Positions 1 through 10,793 of a stretch of DNA of 64,000 nucleotides are shown here, in pieces. The stretch's first letter is position 1. The number at the start of each line of letters is the position of its first letter. A program made the translations under genes and the position numbers. The stretch is from the NCBI RefSeq assembly GCF_015706575.1, contig NW_024037048.1:9751512-9815511 (forward strand), read 5' to 3'. The notes under the pieces were generated by a model. That model was not told where the DNA came from. It saw only the letters and a program-made list of their open reading frames with translations, and did no database searches. The DNA is from Patiria miniata. Lineage: Eukaryota; Echinodermata; Asteroidea; Valvatida; Asterinidae.

Positions 1-352
1 AATTGAAGCATTTAATTCTCTGAGTGTTCACACAGTATGTGTACAAAAAATGTACGTAATAAACCCTGATTCATGTTGAAGAAGTTGTGCATTATTTGAC
101 ACAGATACTTTTCCCATATGTTTCATAGATCGGGTTGGAGTGACATCATCCGATGAAAACATCTATTTATTTGCACACCAGTTTTCATCGGTTGCCATGT
201 GATACCATTCAGCACTCCAGACTCAAGAACCATGGAGTTTTAAGAACGTAAGTCTGGGAGCTAGATAAGCCAATGTAAAAAAAAATCCTGGATGTCCACG
301 CCCACCGATTGTATGCCTAGGTGAGTTGCACCCGGAAGTCTCAGTGTAGTAC
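1..352. other. no recognised feature
   Basis: Ordinary AT-leaning sequence. I see no open reading frame of note, no terminal inverted repeat and no match to the other repeats in the window. Confidence 0.5.
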
Positions 353-790
353 ATGTACATAACTTTGGCCACTGTCTCAGTCAGTGTCTCAGTCAGTCAG
401 TGGCTATGGGGAGTTAGTTTGGGGGGGTCAGTCGGGGAGTCAGTTGGGGAGTCGGGGAGGCAGCCAGTGACTCAGTCAGTCCATCAGGGAGTCGGGGAGC
501 CAGGCAGTCAGTGGGGGGGGGGGGGGGGGGGGGGGAGTCGGTCAGTCAGTCAGTCCATCGGAAGGAGAGTCGGGGGGGGGGGGGGTCAGCCAGCCAGTCA
601 GTCGGGGAGGGGGGGGTGGGGGAGTCAGGGAGTCGGTGGGGGCCGGAGTCAGTCAGTCGGTGACTCGGTCAGTCAGTCAGTGACTCAGTCAGTCCGTCGG
701 TCGGGGGGCTAGTCGGCTAGTGACTCAGTCAGTCAGTCTGTGACTCGGACGGGGTGTCAGTCAGTCAATCAATCAGTCAGTGACTCAAAA
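353..790. repeat. CAGT-rich degenerate tandem repeat with poly-G tracts
   Basis: Imperfect tetranucleotide array (CAGT and GTCAGTCAG units) interrupted by GGGGAGT blocks and long G runs, the longest of about 24 G near 511-534. A reading frame through it yields only Ser/Gln/Gly/Val-rich sequence and is a by-product of the repeat, not a gene. Confidence 0.9.
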
Positions 791-849
791 GTGTCTAGCA
801 AAACAAAACCACCGGCTGCTTTGCCAATGAACATCAGTCCATCTAATTT

Positions 850-1010
850 GAAAATCATAGGCGTGTGGAAAAATGCACACCTTGATTTTTCTAGGCGTGT
901 GATTTTTCTAGGCGTGTGATTTTTCTAGGCGTGTTTTTTTTTTTAGGCGTGTGATTTTTCTAGGCGTGTGATTTTTCTGGGCGTGTGATTTTTCTGGGCG
1001 TTTGATGTCG
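850..1010. repeat. 17-bp minisatellite, unit AGGCGTGTGATTTTTCT
   Basis: About seven consecutive copies of a 17-bp unit, with one copy carrying a T-run and the last copies changed to GGGCGTGTG. Isolated half-units (AGGCGTGTGAT, AGGCGTGCGAT) recur near 1145-1195, so the array was probably longer. Confidence 0.85.
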
Positions 1011-1984
1011 GGTCCAAACTGGGACTGAACAGTCTGTTATTTTTTTATAATATTCATCTTGGTTTACAGTAAAGCCATTTCAAGAGCTCACAGAAGTATA
1101 ATTATGCCATAAATGTATGCCGAGGTGTGCGGTACACAGGGATTCAGGCGTGTGATTATTCGCACTTCTCGGGAAGCTTTTAGGCGTGCGATGGCGTGGG
1201 GGTGCGATCGCGCGCCTCAAATCAGAAGGACTGGGACATCTCTTTGAACATTACATTTCATCCTCTCCAGTCCCAGAAATAGCAATGCAACAAGCCTACC
1301 GCTGATTGCTTCCAACACAACATCTGTGCACGACATGAACGGACCACCTGGGTAAACAACATCGCCCTCTGTAGGTGAGTTCTGGCCAACCTTTCTTTTC
1401 AACCAGCCCTTAGGGCCAAAAGTTAATCAATTCTGTAATTGTTAGCATCGACCGACTGCTCAAGAGAAGGGCTGCATATTTGGATTATTGATCTGCAAAG
1501 GACTGGGAAGAAAAGACGATATAGATTGACACTGAATTATTTATAACGTGAGCAGCGTTATCGGAAAAATGTCGAAGGAGTGAAAAAAGAGGCTTCGCTA
1601 CTCTTACGAAATGCTTCTTTGAGTTGGAAGTAAGTCTGCTTTACTTGTATTTTCGGGGGTTCTTCTCAGATAACAATGAGAGTACAGGGTTTATCTTGTA
1701 AGTTCTATTTTGTACGGATGTGTCTCAAATAAGGGGTGGGGCAAAGATGATTTGAGGGGGGGGGGGTCTTGTCCATTTCATACCGGCATTCCAGAGGTAT
1801 GCCGAACCAGAAAGTGTTAAGAGCCATTCTAGGCACCGCAAGCAGATTTTGGTTCGGTATGGGCCAAAGTAATTTGTGAATTGTTTGGTCATCTAGACTT
1901 TAGAGTTGTTGAAGACATAAAGGAATTTGCTTTTCAATCATTTTGTTCCTTTCCAATAATAACACCCCTAAAAAAATCCCAAGA
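1011..1984. other. no recognised gene
   Basis: Non-coding by inspection: only short frames without recognisable protein motifs. A G10 tract lies near 1757. Confidence 0.4.
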
Positions 1985-2355
1985 ACTTCAAGAAGCATGC
2001 TCCAAACCTAACCTGTTGAAGTTTCAGCTCAGTGGATATTACACTTTTGGCGAAAGCGGTGAAAAATCATGCACAACCTTTTGATCACGGAACACCTTTT
2101 CATTATTAGCACACTTTATTTCAAGAAATCAGTCAATTGACATTGTTGGGAAGTCACCTACATTTATTGAAATCTTCTAAATGACAGCAAGTCAGACGGA
2201 ATAATTTCACAGGGTGTTTAGCACCAGTATGATCTTTAATCCAAGTCAGCTTTTTGATAATAAGTTGGTAGGATACTTTTGGGATAAATGCAAAATGATC
2301 CTATGTGCCTTTAAGAACAACTGTAACTGTTCATCTTTGGACAGCTATTTTTTGT
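1985..2355 (+). repeat. decayed relative of repeat family K
   Basis: Segments resemble the K copy at 56,341-56,855: the CTAACCTG.TGAAGTTTCAG stretch near 2008 and the AATAATTTCACAGGG...GTTTAG stretch near 2200. Terminal repeats are not recognisable, so limits are approximate. Confidence 0.35.
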
Positions 2356-2375
2356 AAAGTCACTCCCAATGTTAA

Positions 2376-2904
2376 AGGGAATGTACATCATTGTCTTCTG
2401 CTGTAATTTTCAGAAATGAACTGTTTGAGGGGTTAGTATAATACATCAAATATTGTTTAACTGACATGTTTGAAGTTTTGTGTTCGAAAATGCTGGAAAA
2501 AACCAAGAAAAACAAAAATGTTTAGGTAGTCTGGTTCCCTGACTCCACTAAAGATAAAATGGATCAATTTCTAGATATCAGAAAATTGTAAGGTAAGGGA
2601 ACTAGTCTAGCTGGCCTGCACCGGTTCATGAACATGTAACCAATAGCAAACAAAATTTGGACTGAAAAACAGGTAAATTTGGAGCAGAAGTTGAAAAATA
2701 GTTAGGTTTTTCCAATGGTGGTCGGCCGACCACTGTTGGAAATTATAAAATTATAAAAATACCATTTTCTTGAAAATGACTACACACCAGGTGCCATAAT
2801 TTTATGGGATGCTTTAGACTGTCATTTACCAACATCCTAGTAAGGTATTTCGCAAAAACTTGGTAGTTTTATTTTTCGATGTTTGCAAATGTTGTATATT
2901 CCCT
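2376..2904 (+). mobile_element. family A element, copy 1 (TTAA-flanked MITE)
   Basis: Bounded by TTAA at 2372-2375 and 2905-2908. Ends begin AGGGAATGTACATCATT and, on the other strand, AGGGAATATACAACATTTGC. It encodes nothing. Internal paired segments CTGGTTCCCTGAC / GGGAACTAGTCTAG and a second hairpin centred on GGTCGGCCGACC near 2720-2740 match those of other copies. TTAA with AGGG termini is, from memory, typical of the Kolobok superfamily; piggyBac also uses TTAA. Confidence 0.8.
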
Positions 2905-2908
2905 TTAA

Positions 2909-3422
2909 AGGGAATATACATCATTTGCTTTTGCTGTAATTTTCAGAAGTGGATGGAATTGGGGGGTTGGAAATATATAGCAAATATAGTTACACTGACT
3001 TTTTTGAGGTTTTGGGTTCGAAAATGCTATAAAAACCAAGAAAAACGATCATTTTCCTGTAGTCTGGTTCCCTGACCCCATATAAGAAGAAACAGAGCAG
3101 TTTACATACATTGGGGAATTGTAAGGTCAGGGAACCAGTCTAGCTGGCTCGTACCCGTTCATAGGTTTGTAATCGATTGCCAACAAGTGCGATGGTCAAT
3201 TGGGGCCAGTATTTGAAAAAAAGCCAGTTGTTTCCAACGCTGATCGGCCGATCAGCGTTGGAAATTGATACAAAAATACCACTTTTCTTGAAAATGACAG
3301 TATACCAGGTGCCATGATTTTACAGGATGCTTTACACTGTCATTCACTAACAGTCCAGCAAGGTATTTCAAAATGATTTGGTAGTTTTATTTTTTGATGT
3401 TTGCAAATGTTGTATTTTCCCT
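2909..3422 (+). mobile_element. family A element, copy 2, abutting copy 1
   Basis: Starts in the same TTAA (2905-2908) that ends copy 1 and ends at TTAA 3423-3426. Ends are AGGGAATATACATCATTTGC and AGGGAAAATACAACATTTGC, near-identical 20-bp inverted termini. It contains a perfect 34-bp palindrome at 3231-3264 and a 13-bp inverted pair CTGGTTCCCTGAC (3064-3076) / GTCAGGGAACCAG (3124-3136). It is a head-to-tail stack with copy 1. Confidence 0.85.
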
Positions 3423-3426
3423 TTAA

Positions 3427-3810
3427 ACTTTCTTCATAAATACCTGAGACAGTTTACCCATCGCTATTGGTCGAGAGCCCGTCACGTAGGTGGTTTTAAA
3501 CTGCTGATAAAACACCAGCTGGTTTTAAACACAATTCCTTCATTCTGTGCCACATCACGCAGTACGCGCCGCACGCGGGCCAATTTCCATATAAGGAGAT
3601 TTTTAGCTCTAAGCATATGTGAGGCACATATCATAGCATGGCCAGAGGGGTGTTTCACAAAACACAAAACGTAAAGTAAATTGTTGAACAAAATCGATTG
3701 AAATTCGTGGCGTTTTGACTTGTTTTGACATTTTTTGACCGAAAGGTACCGGTATTTATGAATGGGAATAAATATGTGCTTGGCTTTTAAACGTACTAGG
3801 GGCCTGGTCG
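3427..3810 (+). repeat. family J repeat, copy 1 (carries a CArG box)
   Basis: Shares with 10,794-11,265 and the minus-strand copy at 25,970-26,172 the segments GAGAGCCCGTCAC, TTAAAC...ACACC, the CpG-rich CGCAGTACGCGCCGCACGCG block, CCATATAAGG and the end GGAATAAATATGTGCTTGGC. CCATATAAGG at 3587-3596 is an exact SRF CArG consensus. No protein is encoded. Ends are not clearly defined. Confidence 0.7.
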
Positions 3811-4170
3811 CCGATAATGACCGAAGACGACGGCCATTATCCGCGTCCACATATGTATTCCCTTATTGAAAAGGAATCATTTGGTTTTAACTTGACTCTG
3901 GAATGCCAATGCTAAACCAGTGCCAATGTCAGATTTCTCTTTGTATTTTGATTACATACTTTAAATATTCGGATTAACCCTTTGGTCACTGTGTGCCCTA
4001 AACCGCCCTGACTATAACTGTATCTTAGTAGCTTTACTGGACCTACTCTTGATTTCTAAGCAACCTCGTTCAAGTGAAACTATTTTTCACAGATTTTTAG
4101 AATATTTGTAGGGAAATATCGAGGGAAAACTCAGGAACTGTTGTTGTCATAACGTGCTGTGAACCCTACA
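3811..4170. other. no recognised feature
   Basis: Short non-coding interval between family J and family E copies. Nothing recognisable. Confidence 0.4.
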
Positions 4171-4172
4171 TA

Positions 4173-4486
4173 GTGGGGCAGATAGGGGGAAATATTAAGG
4201 GAATTGTGCCTTTGATATACAAGCATTGCATTTGGCACCCAGTCAGAGAATATCTTAAGAAAGATATTTGGCTATAGGGACATCGCAGATTTGTCCTTTG
4301 AAAAAAATATAGGTAGAATAACAAGCAATTTTCAAAGTGGCCGCCATTGCTTTATATTCTACCTATATAAGGACAAATCTGGGATGGCCCTATAGCCAAA
4401 TGTCTTTCTCATGACATACTCCGACTGTGTGGCAAATGCCATGCTTGTATCATCAAAGGCACAATCCTATCACCTATCTGTCGTCC
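4173..4486. mobile_element. family E foldback MITE, copy 1
   Basis: Nearly the whole 314 bp is one imperfect palindrome: arms of about 150 bp contain ATTGTGCCTTTGAT, GGCTATAGGG and GATTTGTCC in inverted order. It is flanked by TA (4171-4172 and 4487-4488), suggesting a TA target duplication as in Tc1/mariner-type elements. Termini read GTGGGGCAGATAGG and, on the other strand, GGACGACAGATAGG. Other copies are at 18,345 and 55,148. Confidence 0.8.
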
Positions 4487-4976
4487 TAGCGTCCGTGATC
4501 ACAGCAACAAGCAAGTAACACCTCGTGTGCTGTACAGAAAATTACAAGTAAACACTTGACGATTTGTAAACGACAGTTGAAATCTTGGCCCGATCTCTTT
4601 CAAGACCCGAGCCCTCTCCACAGGGTTGTTTATCACTGTCCTATACTCCTCATCAAAGTAAACAGTCGAAATCCCTCTTCAGCTGTCTGAAAGGCATCAG
4701 CTTACAACACTCTCATCCGAGCGGTCTTAAGACCTTTCGAGATCTAGAGTGCCAGTGGTTTCCCCGCGGCGCTTTGGCTAGAACGCCGTCTCTTCTTGTT
4801 TGTAGGCAACGACCTGATGATCCGAAACATTGGATAGGCTTTCTCTGAACGGCTGAAACATCTCTCTTGACAACACTGCTCGAATCTCTGCTGCTTCGTA
4901 GAAATAGGCATCCAGTTATCAATTTCACTTTCATGAACATTTATTTCGAATTCCTACAAACACTGAGACATATAAA
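4487..4976. other. no recognised feature
   Basis: Overlapping frames of 75-87 codons occur on both strands but show no domain, codon or splice support. Confidence 0.4.
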
Positions 4977-5183
4977 GGAAAGATTCCCATATCTGGCCAT
5001 CACTTGTCACCCTGTGCACAAACCCTACAGTATGAGGCTGGTCTGAACATTTCTAATTTTCTCAGTAAATACTTCCAAAAAAATTCCTGCTAAATTTAAC
5101 TTTTTAGGACATATTTTCACTTTCTGATGGCTGATAGGTCACTGAAGGGAAAATAAGTGATGGCCAGATATGGGAATCTTTCC
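4977..5183. repeat. small foldback with 29-bp perfect arms
   Basis: GGAAAGATTCCCATATCTGG... at 4977-5005 is the exact reverse complement of 5155-5183. The right arm stops 3 bp before the TA that borders the next element, so the two may have inserted close together. No second copy seen. Confidence 0.75.
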
Positions 5184-5187
5184 AATA

Positions 5188-5696
5188 CAGGGTGAGTAAA
5201 AAAAAACCGAAACCAAAATGTTGGGACCATATTTTTAGTGAAGTTCTGTGTGTAGCACTGTCAAAATCTAGGATATGAAAGCCCAATTCATAAGCTTTCT
5301 TTTAGAACAAGAATCATTCAAATCACTTATGTACTTTTCAAGTTACGGAATTTTAAACACAACCACCGTTTTAAGGTTCTGTCCACGGATCACAAAAAAA
5401 GTTCAGTGTTCTTTCAGCAAAACAGAACAAGTCGCATAGGGATGTGTGTGAATTGTTTTCGTTTTTATAAAAGAACGCACGCTTTTTTTGTGATCCATGG
5501 ACAGAACTTTAAAACAATGGTTGTGTTTAAAACTCGGTAACTTGAAAAGTACGTGAGTGATTTGAATGATTCTTACACTATAAGAAAGCTTATGAATTGG
5601 GCTTTTATAGCCTAGATTTTGAAAGTGCTACATGCAGAACTTCACTAAAACAATGGTCCCGACATTTGGGTTTCGGGTTTTTTTTTACTCACCCTG
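5188..5696. mobile_element. family F foldback MITE, copy 1 (mariner-like ends)
   Basis: Termini CAGGGTGAGTAAAAAAAAAC and its inverted match at the right end, with TA on both sides (5186-5187, 5697-5698). The arms are long: the stretch around CTTGAAAAGTAC, GAATGATTCTT and GGACAGAAC is present in inverted order on both sides of a short centre. TA flank plus CAGGG termini fit the Tc1/mariner superfamily. Non-coding. Confidence 0.8.
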
Positions 5697-5798
5697 TATA
5701 TTAAATTTGGAGGCACAGCCATCCCCCATCATGATTGAGGCCATTGATCTTAACTCTGTTGGTTAAGTTTTGAACATTTTCAGTTTGCTTTGCTGCAG

Positions 5799-6409
5799 TA
5801 TGGAGGACGAAAAGTGGCCATCTGCTTTTCTGCTATCAGAATAGCAGAAAAGCAGATTTTACGTTGTTGTAACATGCATTTTTTCACTTTTCTTCTTTTC
5901 TGCTACCTGAAATGCAGATTAAACGTTTTCTGAAAATGCATTTTCCTACTTTTTAGCTTTTCTGCTACCAGAAAAGCAGATTGTACTTTTCCTCCGTATG
6001 CTGGTGGCCGAAAAGTGGCCATCTGCTTTTCTCCTTTCTGAAAAGCAGAATAGTGGATCGAACGTTTGGCAACAACTGTGCATTCTACTTTTCTGCTTTT
6101 TGGACACCGGAAAAGCAGATTCTACTTAGGTGGCTGAAAAGTTGTCATCTGCTTTTCTCCTTTTGAAAAAGCAGAATGGAAAAAGCAGATGGCCACTTTT
6201 CGGCCGCCAGCATACAGGGGAAAAGTACAATCTGCTTTTCTGGTAGCGGAAAAGCAAAAAAGTAGAAAAATGCATATAAAAAAACGTTCAATCTGCGTTT
6301 CAGTTAGCAGAAAAGTAGAAAAGTGAAAAAATGCATGTTACAACAATGTAAAATCTGCTTTTCTGCTACTCTGATAGCAGAAAAGCAGATGACCACTTTT
6401 CATCCTCCA
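5799..6409. mobile_element. family G: 611-bp giant palindromic element with 9-bp target duplication
   Basis: Two arms of about 300 bp are near-perfect inverted copies: TGGAGGACGAAAAGTGGCCA at the left, its inverted match near the right end. TTGCTGCAG is duplicated directly outside (5790-5798 and 6410-6418). The arms are themselves built from nested hairpins of the form CTGCTTTTCTGCT..AGCAGAAAAGCAG. A 9-bp duplication with very long inverted ends is typical of Mutator-like foldbacks; an 8-bp reading would point to hAT. Non-coding. Confidence 0.8.
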
Positions 6410-6577
6410 TTGCTGCAGATGATGTTCTGATGTTTGTACTTGAGACTTCTTAGACACTCCTCAGTTTCTGTTGATATTTCCTACATCTTGTCTGCTCATT
6501 CTCCTGTCCTCTAAAATTGGTGTGGATCTTTTCCTAGTTACTTATTAAGGTTGAATGAGTCACATCAGTAGGACAGC

Positions 6578-6745
6578 TGACCCCCACAAGCTCGGTGGTC
6601 GAGTGGACGTCTGCACTAGTAAGCAGGAGGTTGTGGGTTCGAGTCCCGCCCGAGTAAACTTGTTAATTTTTCTCGCAAACCCCTCGCACAACACCGAATA
6701 TAGAATGCTTATGACATTTATACAATCATTGAACGACTGACACCA
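6578..6745 (+). mobile_element. tRNA-derived SINE, type T, copy 1
   Basis: A tRNA-like head (AAGCTCGGTGGTCGAGTGG A-box region; GGTTCGAGTCC B box; CCGAG closing the CTCGG stem) is followed by an unrelated tail. A minus-strand relative lies at 60,960-61,140. The head lacks a few bases in the D/anticodon region compared with the second copy, so it is not an intact tRNA gene. Right end uncertain. Confidence 0.65.
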
Positions 6746-6769
6746 ATATGGAATTCACATTGGCCATAT

Positions 6770-7118
6770 TTTGACAGTTATTTAAACAGTCACAGACAGT
6801 CAACAATTCCACCACTTCCCCTGCCATGCATTTTACACAGGCTAGTCATCAACCGTCAGATCATATTCAAAGCAAGCACTCTGACTAGTCAAATTCAGTC
6901 AGCAGACCAACGCAGGAAACTGAGTGAACAGCTAGTCTTTTCAATCGCCTACAATCAAAGCATAGATGTATCAAGTTGCATAAACAGTCACAGCCAGTCA
7001 ATCCTGCTTTAGGCTGGGAGCTCTTAACTGTTGAAAACTGTCACCTGATTGATTTTGACTGAAAGGACAACTTGGCATAGTATGAGTGTTTGCATAGGTT
7101 TAGACTGTTTGCCAGCTG
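6770..7118 (+). mobile_element. family D element, copy 1 (piggyBac-like MITE, worn ends)
   Basis: Matches 45,322-45,665 through blocks such as ACACAGGCTAGTCA, TGACTAGTCAAA.TCAGTCA, ACAGTCACAGCC and GTTTGCATAG. The CCCTCCT ends and TTAA are lost here. Rich in CAGTCA/TGACTG motifs. Non-coding. Confidence 0.7.
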
Positions 7119-7856
7119 GCTGATTATTGCATGATGATAAGACTTTGAAAAACGGTATTGAAATGAATTTACTTCAAAACCAACCAGGATTGTCTGACGG
7201 ATTTTGTTTGTTAGTTTGTTTTTGATTGGCTTGGACCAATCTGTCAGTTCGCCCGTACATCTATCAATCGTTGCCACTTCAAGTATTTATAAGTGAGAGA
7301 TAAGTTACAATGTCCATCTTCCCTCATTAACAACCACCCACCTCCGGTTCCCCCCCCCCCCCCCAATGCACTCTTCAGCCTAACAACCCTCTTGTCCAAA
7401 CAAACAGAAAACCCTGCCTCCCCCTCCCCTCCTAACCCCACATCGAGGACCCTTCCCAAACCCATCTAACAAAGAACGAAGGGTGTTGCTTTTGTAACAA
7501 GCTGGAAACATCCCAAACACAATTTATTGCTCATAAATGGCAGGAGATCCTTCTTAAGCCTGTTGGATCCCAAGCCCTCTGGACCCCTTTCAGAGAGCTA
7601 ATCCGGCCCTCAAGGTTCTTCTTGAAGGACTAGACGCCTTCCCATTTCAATTGACCCGAGAAGTTAATTGAAGGGGGTAGTTATAAGCCGCACACTATTG
7701 TGTACAACTTTGCATAAGCACGGTGATTAAAGTAACGGTACTTGTGTTGTACATCGTTAACCATGCATCTGTACAGCACATGTACTTGCCGTTTATGTAA
7801 TTTTAATGTAACGGCACCAACTTGCTGTTCTGGGATCAGATATTCACGTGCGCAGC
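7119..7856. other. no recognised gene; C-rich stretch
   Basis: Pyrimidine-rich segment near 7325-7445 with a C14 run. Frames crossing it are low-complexity. Nothing else recognised. Confidence 0.4.
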
Positions 7857-8165
7857 CACACTATCGATACTAATTAACGTCTGATATATCCCAGCATGCA
7901 CATTTTATACGACCCCGCGTGCCAGCCAATTGGAATCGACTTTATAAACTGTGACGTCATTGCTATCAGAAATGTGGACTTAGTTATGATTGGTCAATAT
8001 GGCTGCCATGGGTTTTTGGTAAAACTGCAACGGGTTACGGAAGACCCGATAGAAGGCGCCCGCTGAATGGTCAGAATCTCGAGGTCAAGACGCAGTCTTG
8101 TTTTGCATAATTAATCGTCAAATCTGCTCGCAGATCATAGACCCTTGCTAGGGGATATTCCATTG
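7857..8165 (-). repeat. family C repeat, copy 1 (CRE and CCAAT boxes)
   Basis: On the minus strand it matches 59,400-59,760 over about 300 bp: GGAATATCCCCTA, GACCATTCAGCGGGCGCC, ACCAATCA, TCCACATTTCTGAT, ATGACGTCA. A perfect palindromic CRE TGACGTCA is at 7952-7959, with ATTGG/CCAAT motifs on both sides. Ends not resolved. Confidence 0.75.
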
Positions 8166-9426
8166 ACTACTAACTTGCATAACCCTGTTAATAATTCGTC
8201 TGGAAAGTTCCAGTCGCGAACAAGCTGATTTTTATTACATTAAACCCACAGAGTTTTAATAATGTAGACCCGCAAGATATCTGCAATCAATTTTAAGCTA
8301 AAACGTATTCCCTTCACAATATGGCGTTTAAACATGCGACGTTAAGATATAGGGCCTAAAATATGTTATTAAGATCAAACTAACAATAAGGTTGTTCATA
8401 AGAGGCCCATATTTGTAAGGCCCAGTTAGTCTCCTTAACAAAATGCACCGATATTAAGTTCGGATCTATAGTTGTATTGGCCACCCATCACGTGCAGCCT
8501 ATAGCCAGCGCTGATACACACCAACTCTTAAAAAAAAATCAATAAAATTGACTCGGAGCATCTCCCGCCAAAAGCGTCGCCTGGCAACCATCGAACATAA
8601 GGAGCGCGGGCATTGATTGGTTGATACCTTTTCCCCCTTCGCCACAATGCATTGTTTGGTGTAAGAGTGCTCATAAAAGGAACGCTACATTTCTGCTTAG
8701 AGGATAGTCGTAACAAGAAATGGTGTTTTGCTGCCCGCGGCTCGTCGCGAAGAAAAGAAATCTTCTGGGAAGAACCGGGCAGACATGACACTTTGTAGCG
8801 CAGGGGCTTTTGTGTAACTTTTCAGGGGTACCAAGAGAGCGTGTATAGCAATTAGCGAGGAGTAACAAAACTGTTTTGCATTGTGCGGCCAGTGTCAACA
8901 CCCATTGATCGAACTACAGTGGGGCGCCATTGAAACTAACCCATTTCTTGTGTTTGCTGTCGGGATCATGCGCGTCTTTTTACCCGACTGTACACGGACT
9001 GCCGGAATTCCTCGCGCGGTTTCGAGTTCGATATCGTAAAAACGGGAAAATTTTCTAGATGTTTCAAACATACAAAACCTGAAATTGTGAAAATTTACCT
9101 CCATTTGCGGCAGTGTACTCTGTCAACGTCAAATCCAATTCAAATTAAACAGTTTCTTGAGTATTATCAAGAAAAGGTCGATATGAAAGTTTTATCTCAA
9201 AAACAACAAAAAGAAACACAAAGGGGGGGGGGGGTGGAGGTGGGGGTGGTTGCCTCGCGTTCGAACTCGGTGAATTGCCTTGCACGCTTTTCTATTCCCT
9301 GGTACTTAACATGCCTGGTTACCAACAGCTCAGTTGCACAGCTGAGGCGGCGTCCAAAGTACCTGTCTATCACTCTACAAACTAAGTAAGATTTGAGGCT
9401 TTGCATGGTGGAGATACTAAATAATG
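8166..9426. other. no recognised gene
   Basis: Contains an (AAAC/GGGG) low-complexity patch with G10-11 near 9223. Frames of 70-109 codons overlap on both strands and show no domain features. Confidence 0.4.
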
Positions 9427-9676
9427 AAAGGTTTGCGGAAACGCCATGTGCGAATAATTTCTCAACTAAGAGAATGGTTCTGAAAAGAACCAGAGGTATA
9501 AACTCGACGTTCCGGTCAGTATGCACTGACCGTCTTCAGGTATGCTCTGACCGTCTCTCTCCTGAAGACGGTCAAAGCATACTGACCGGAACGTCGAGTT
9601 TATACCTCTGGTTCTTTTCAGAACCATTCTCTTAGTTGAGAAATTATTCGCACATGGTGTTTCCGCAAACCTTTGA
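9427..9676. mobile_element. near-perfect inverted repeat H with hammerhead-like motif
   Basis: About 100 bp (9427-9526, AAAGGTTTGCGGAAACGCC...) recurs inverted to 9676 with roughly one visible mismatch over that span. Each arm carries CTGAAGA, then a stem CGGTCA..TGACCG, then GAACGTC: the order of a hammerhead core (CUGAUGA - stem II - GAAA) but with altered core bases. Such motifs, as I recall, mark termini of Penelope-like retroelements. Confidence 0.7.
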
Positions 9677-9690
9677 TTCCTCTACAAACC

Positions 9691-9861
9691 GAAGTGTTGA
9701 ATCCAACACTTGTTTCGGTCAGTGAGTACTCTTTCAAAGTGTTCATTCCGGGTTTTCAAATGTTAAATCCAACTCTTACCTGTCTACTGTTAATTCAACA
9801 ATTTTCAAATTTGACCGAACCTATACGTTAGTGTTGGTTTCAACACTTCAGTTTCATGGAC
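9691..9861. repeat. AACACTT-rich repeat I, left block
   Basis: Repeats of GTGTTGAAWCCAACACTT. Its inner end TTCAACACTTCAGTTTCATGG recurs inverted at 10,628 onward, so a family A element appears to sit within one foldback unit. Confidence 0.6.
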
Positions 9862-9865
9862 TTAA

Positions 9866-10381
9866 AGGGAAAATACAACATTTGCAAACATCAAAAAATA
9901 AAACTACCAAATCATTTTGAAATACCTTGCTGGACTGTTAGTGAATGACAGTCTAAAGCATCCTGTAAAATCATGGCACCTGGTATACTGTCATTTTCAA
10001 GAAAAGTGGTATTTTTGTATCAATTTCCAACGCTGATCGGCCGACCTGCGTTGGAAAAAAACTGGCTTTTTCTTCAAATACTGGCCCCAATTGACCATCG
10101 CACTTGTTTGCAATCGATTACACACCTATGAACGGGTACAAGCCAGCTAGACTGGTTCCCTGACCTTACTATTCCCCAATGTATGTAAACTGCTCTGTTT
10201 CTCCTTAAATGGAGTCAGGGAACCAGACTACAGGAAAATGATTGTTTTTCTTGGTTTTTTATAGCATTTTTGAACCCAAAACCTCAAAAAGTCAGTGTAA
10301 CCATATTTGCTATATATTTCCAACCCCCCAATTCCATCCATTTCTGAAAATTACAGCAAAAGCAAATGATGTATATTCCCT
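9866..10381 (-). mobile_element. family A element, copy 3
   Basis: Flanked by TTAA at 9862-9865 and 10,382-10,385 with the full 20-bp inverted ends. Contains GGTTCCCTGACC / GTCAGGGAACCAG and the GATCGGCCGACC hairpin. It interrupts repeat I. Confidence 0.85.
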
Positions 10382-10627
10382 TTAAGTTTTAGAGGGTGAA
10401 TATCTATGGAGGGAAATTACCCATGTGTCATCGGTCAACACGCGAATTTGAAAAGGAAAGTAAAACCGGGTAAATCAAGCTATTTGATCTCTTGAATGTT
10501 TTGGATGCTTGATATTTTCCCCAATTTTCTGAAGCGAAGAAATTTGATTCTTTTAACTCATTTGTTTGTTTGTTTTTGTCGATGGGACTTTACTGCTCTG
10601 TATCCTATAAATGCAAATGACGATAGC

Positions 10628-10790
10628 TCCATGAAACTGAAGTGTTGAAACCAACACTTACATAAGTTCGGTCAACTCTTTGAAAATGTTGAACCCAGCA
10701 TTTTAAATGTTAAATCCAACACTTAAACTGTTAATTCAACGTTTTAAATGTTAATCATGTTGATTCAACACAATTCCAAAGTGTTTAAGG
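10628..10790. repeat. AACACTT-rich repeat I, right block
   Basis: CCATGAAACTGAAGTGTTGA starts an inverted counterpart of 9691-9861, with repeated TTAAATCCAACACTTAAAC units. About 240 bp of unrelated sequence separates it from the family A copy. Confidence 0.55.
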
Positions 10791-10793
10791 GTC

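Noticed and set aside
350-1010. CRISPR-like spaced repeat
   Set aside because: Units are contiguous simple and 17-bp tandem repeats with no unique spacers, in a eukaryotic genome.
6578-6655. tRNA gene
   Set aside because: A and B boxes are present, but the cloverleaf is incomplete and a related copy with a tail exists at 60,960; a tRNA-derived SINE fits better.
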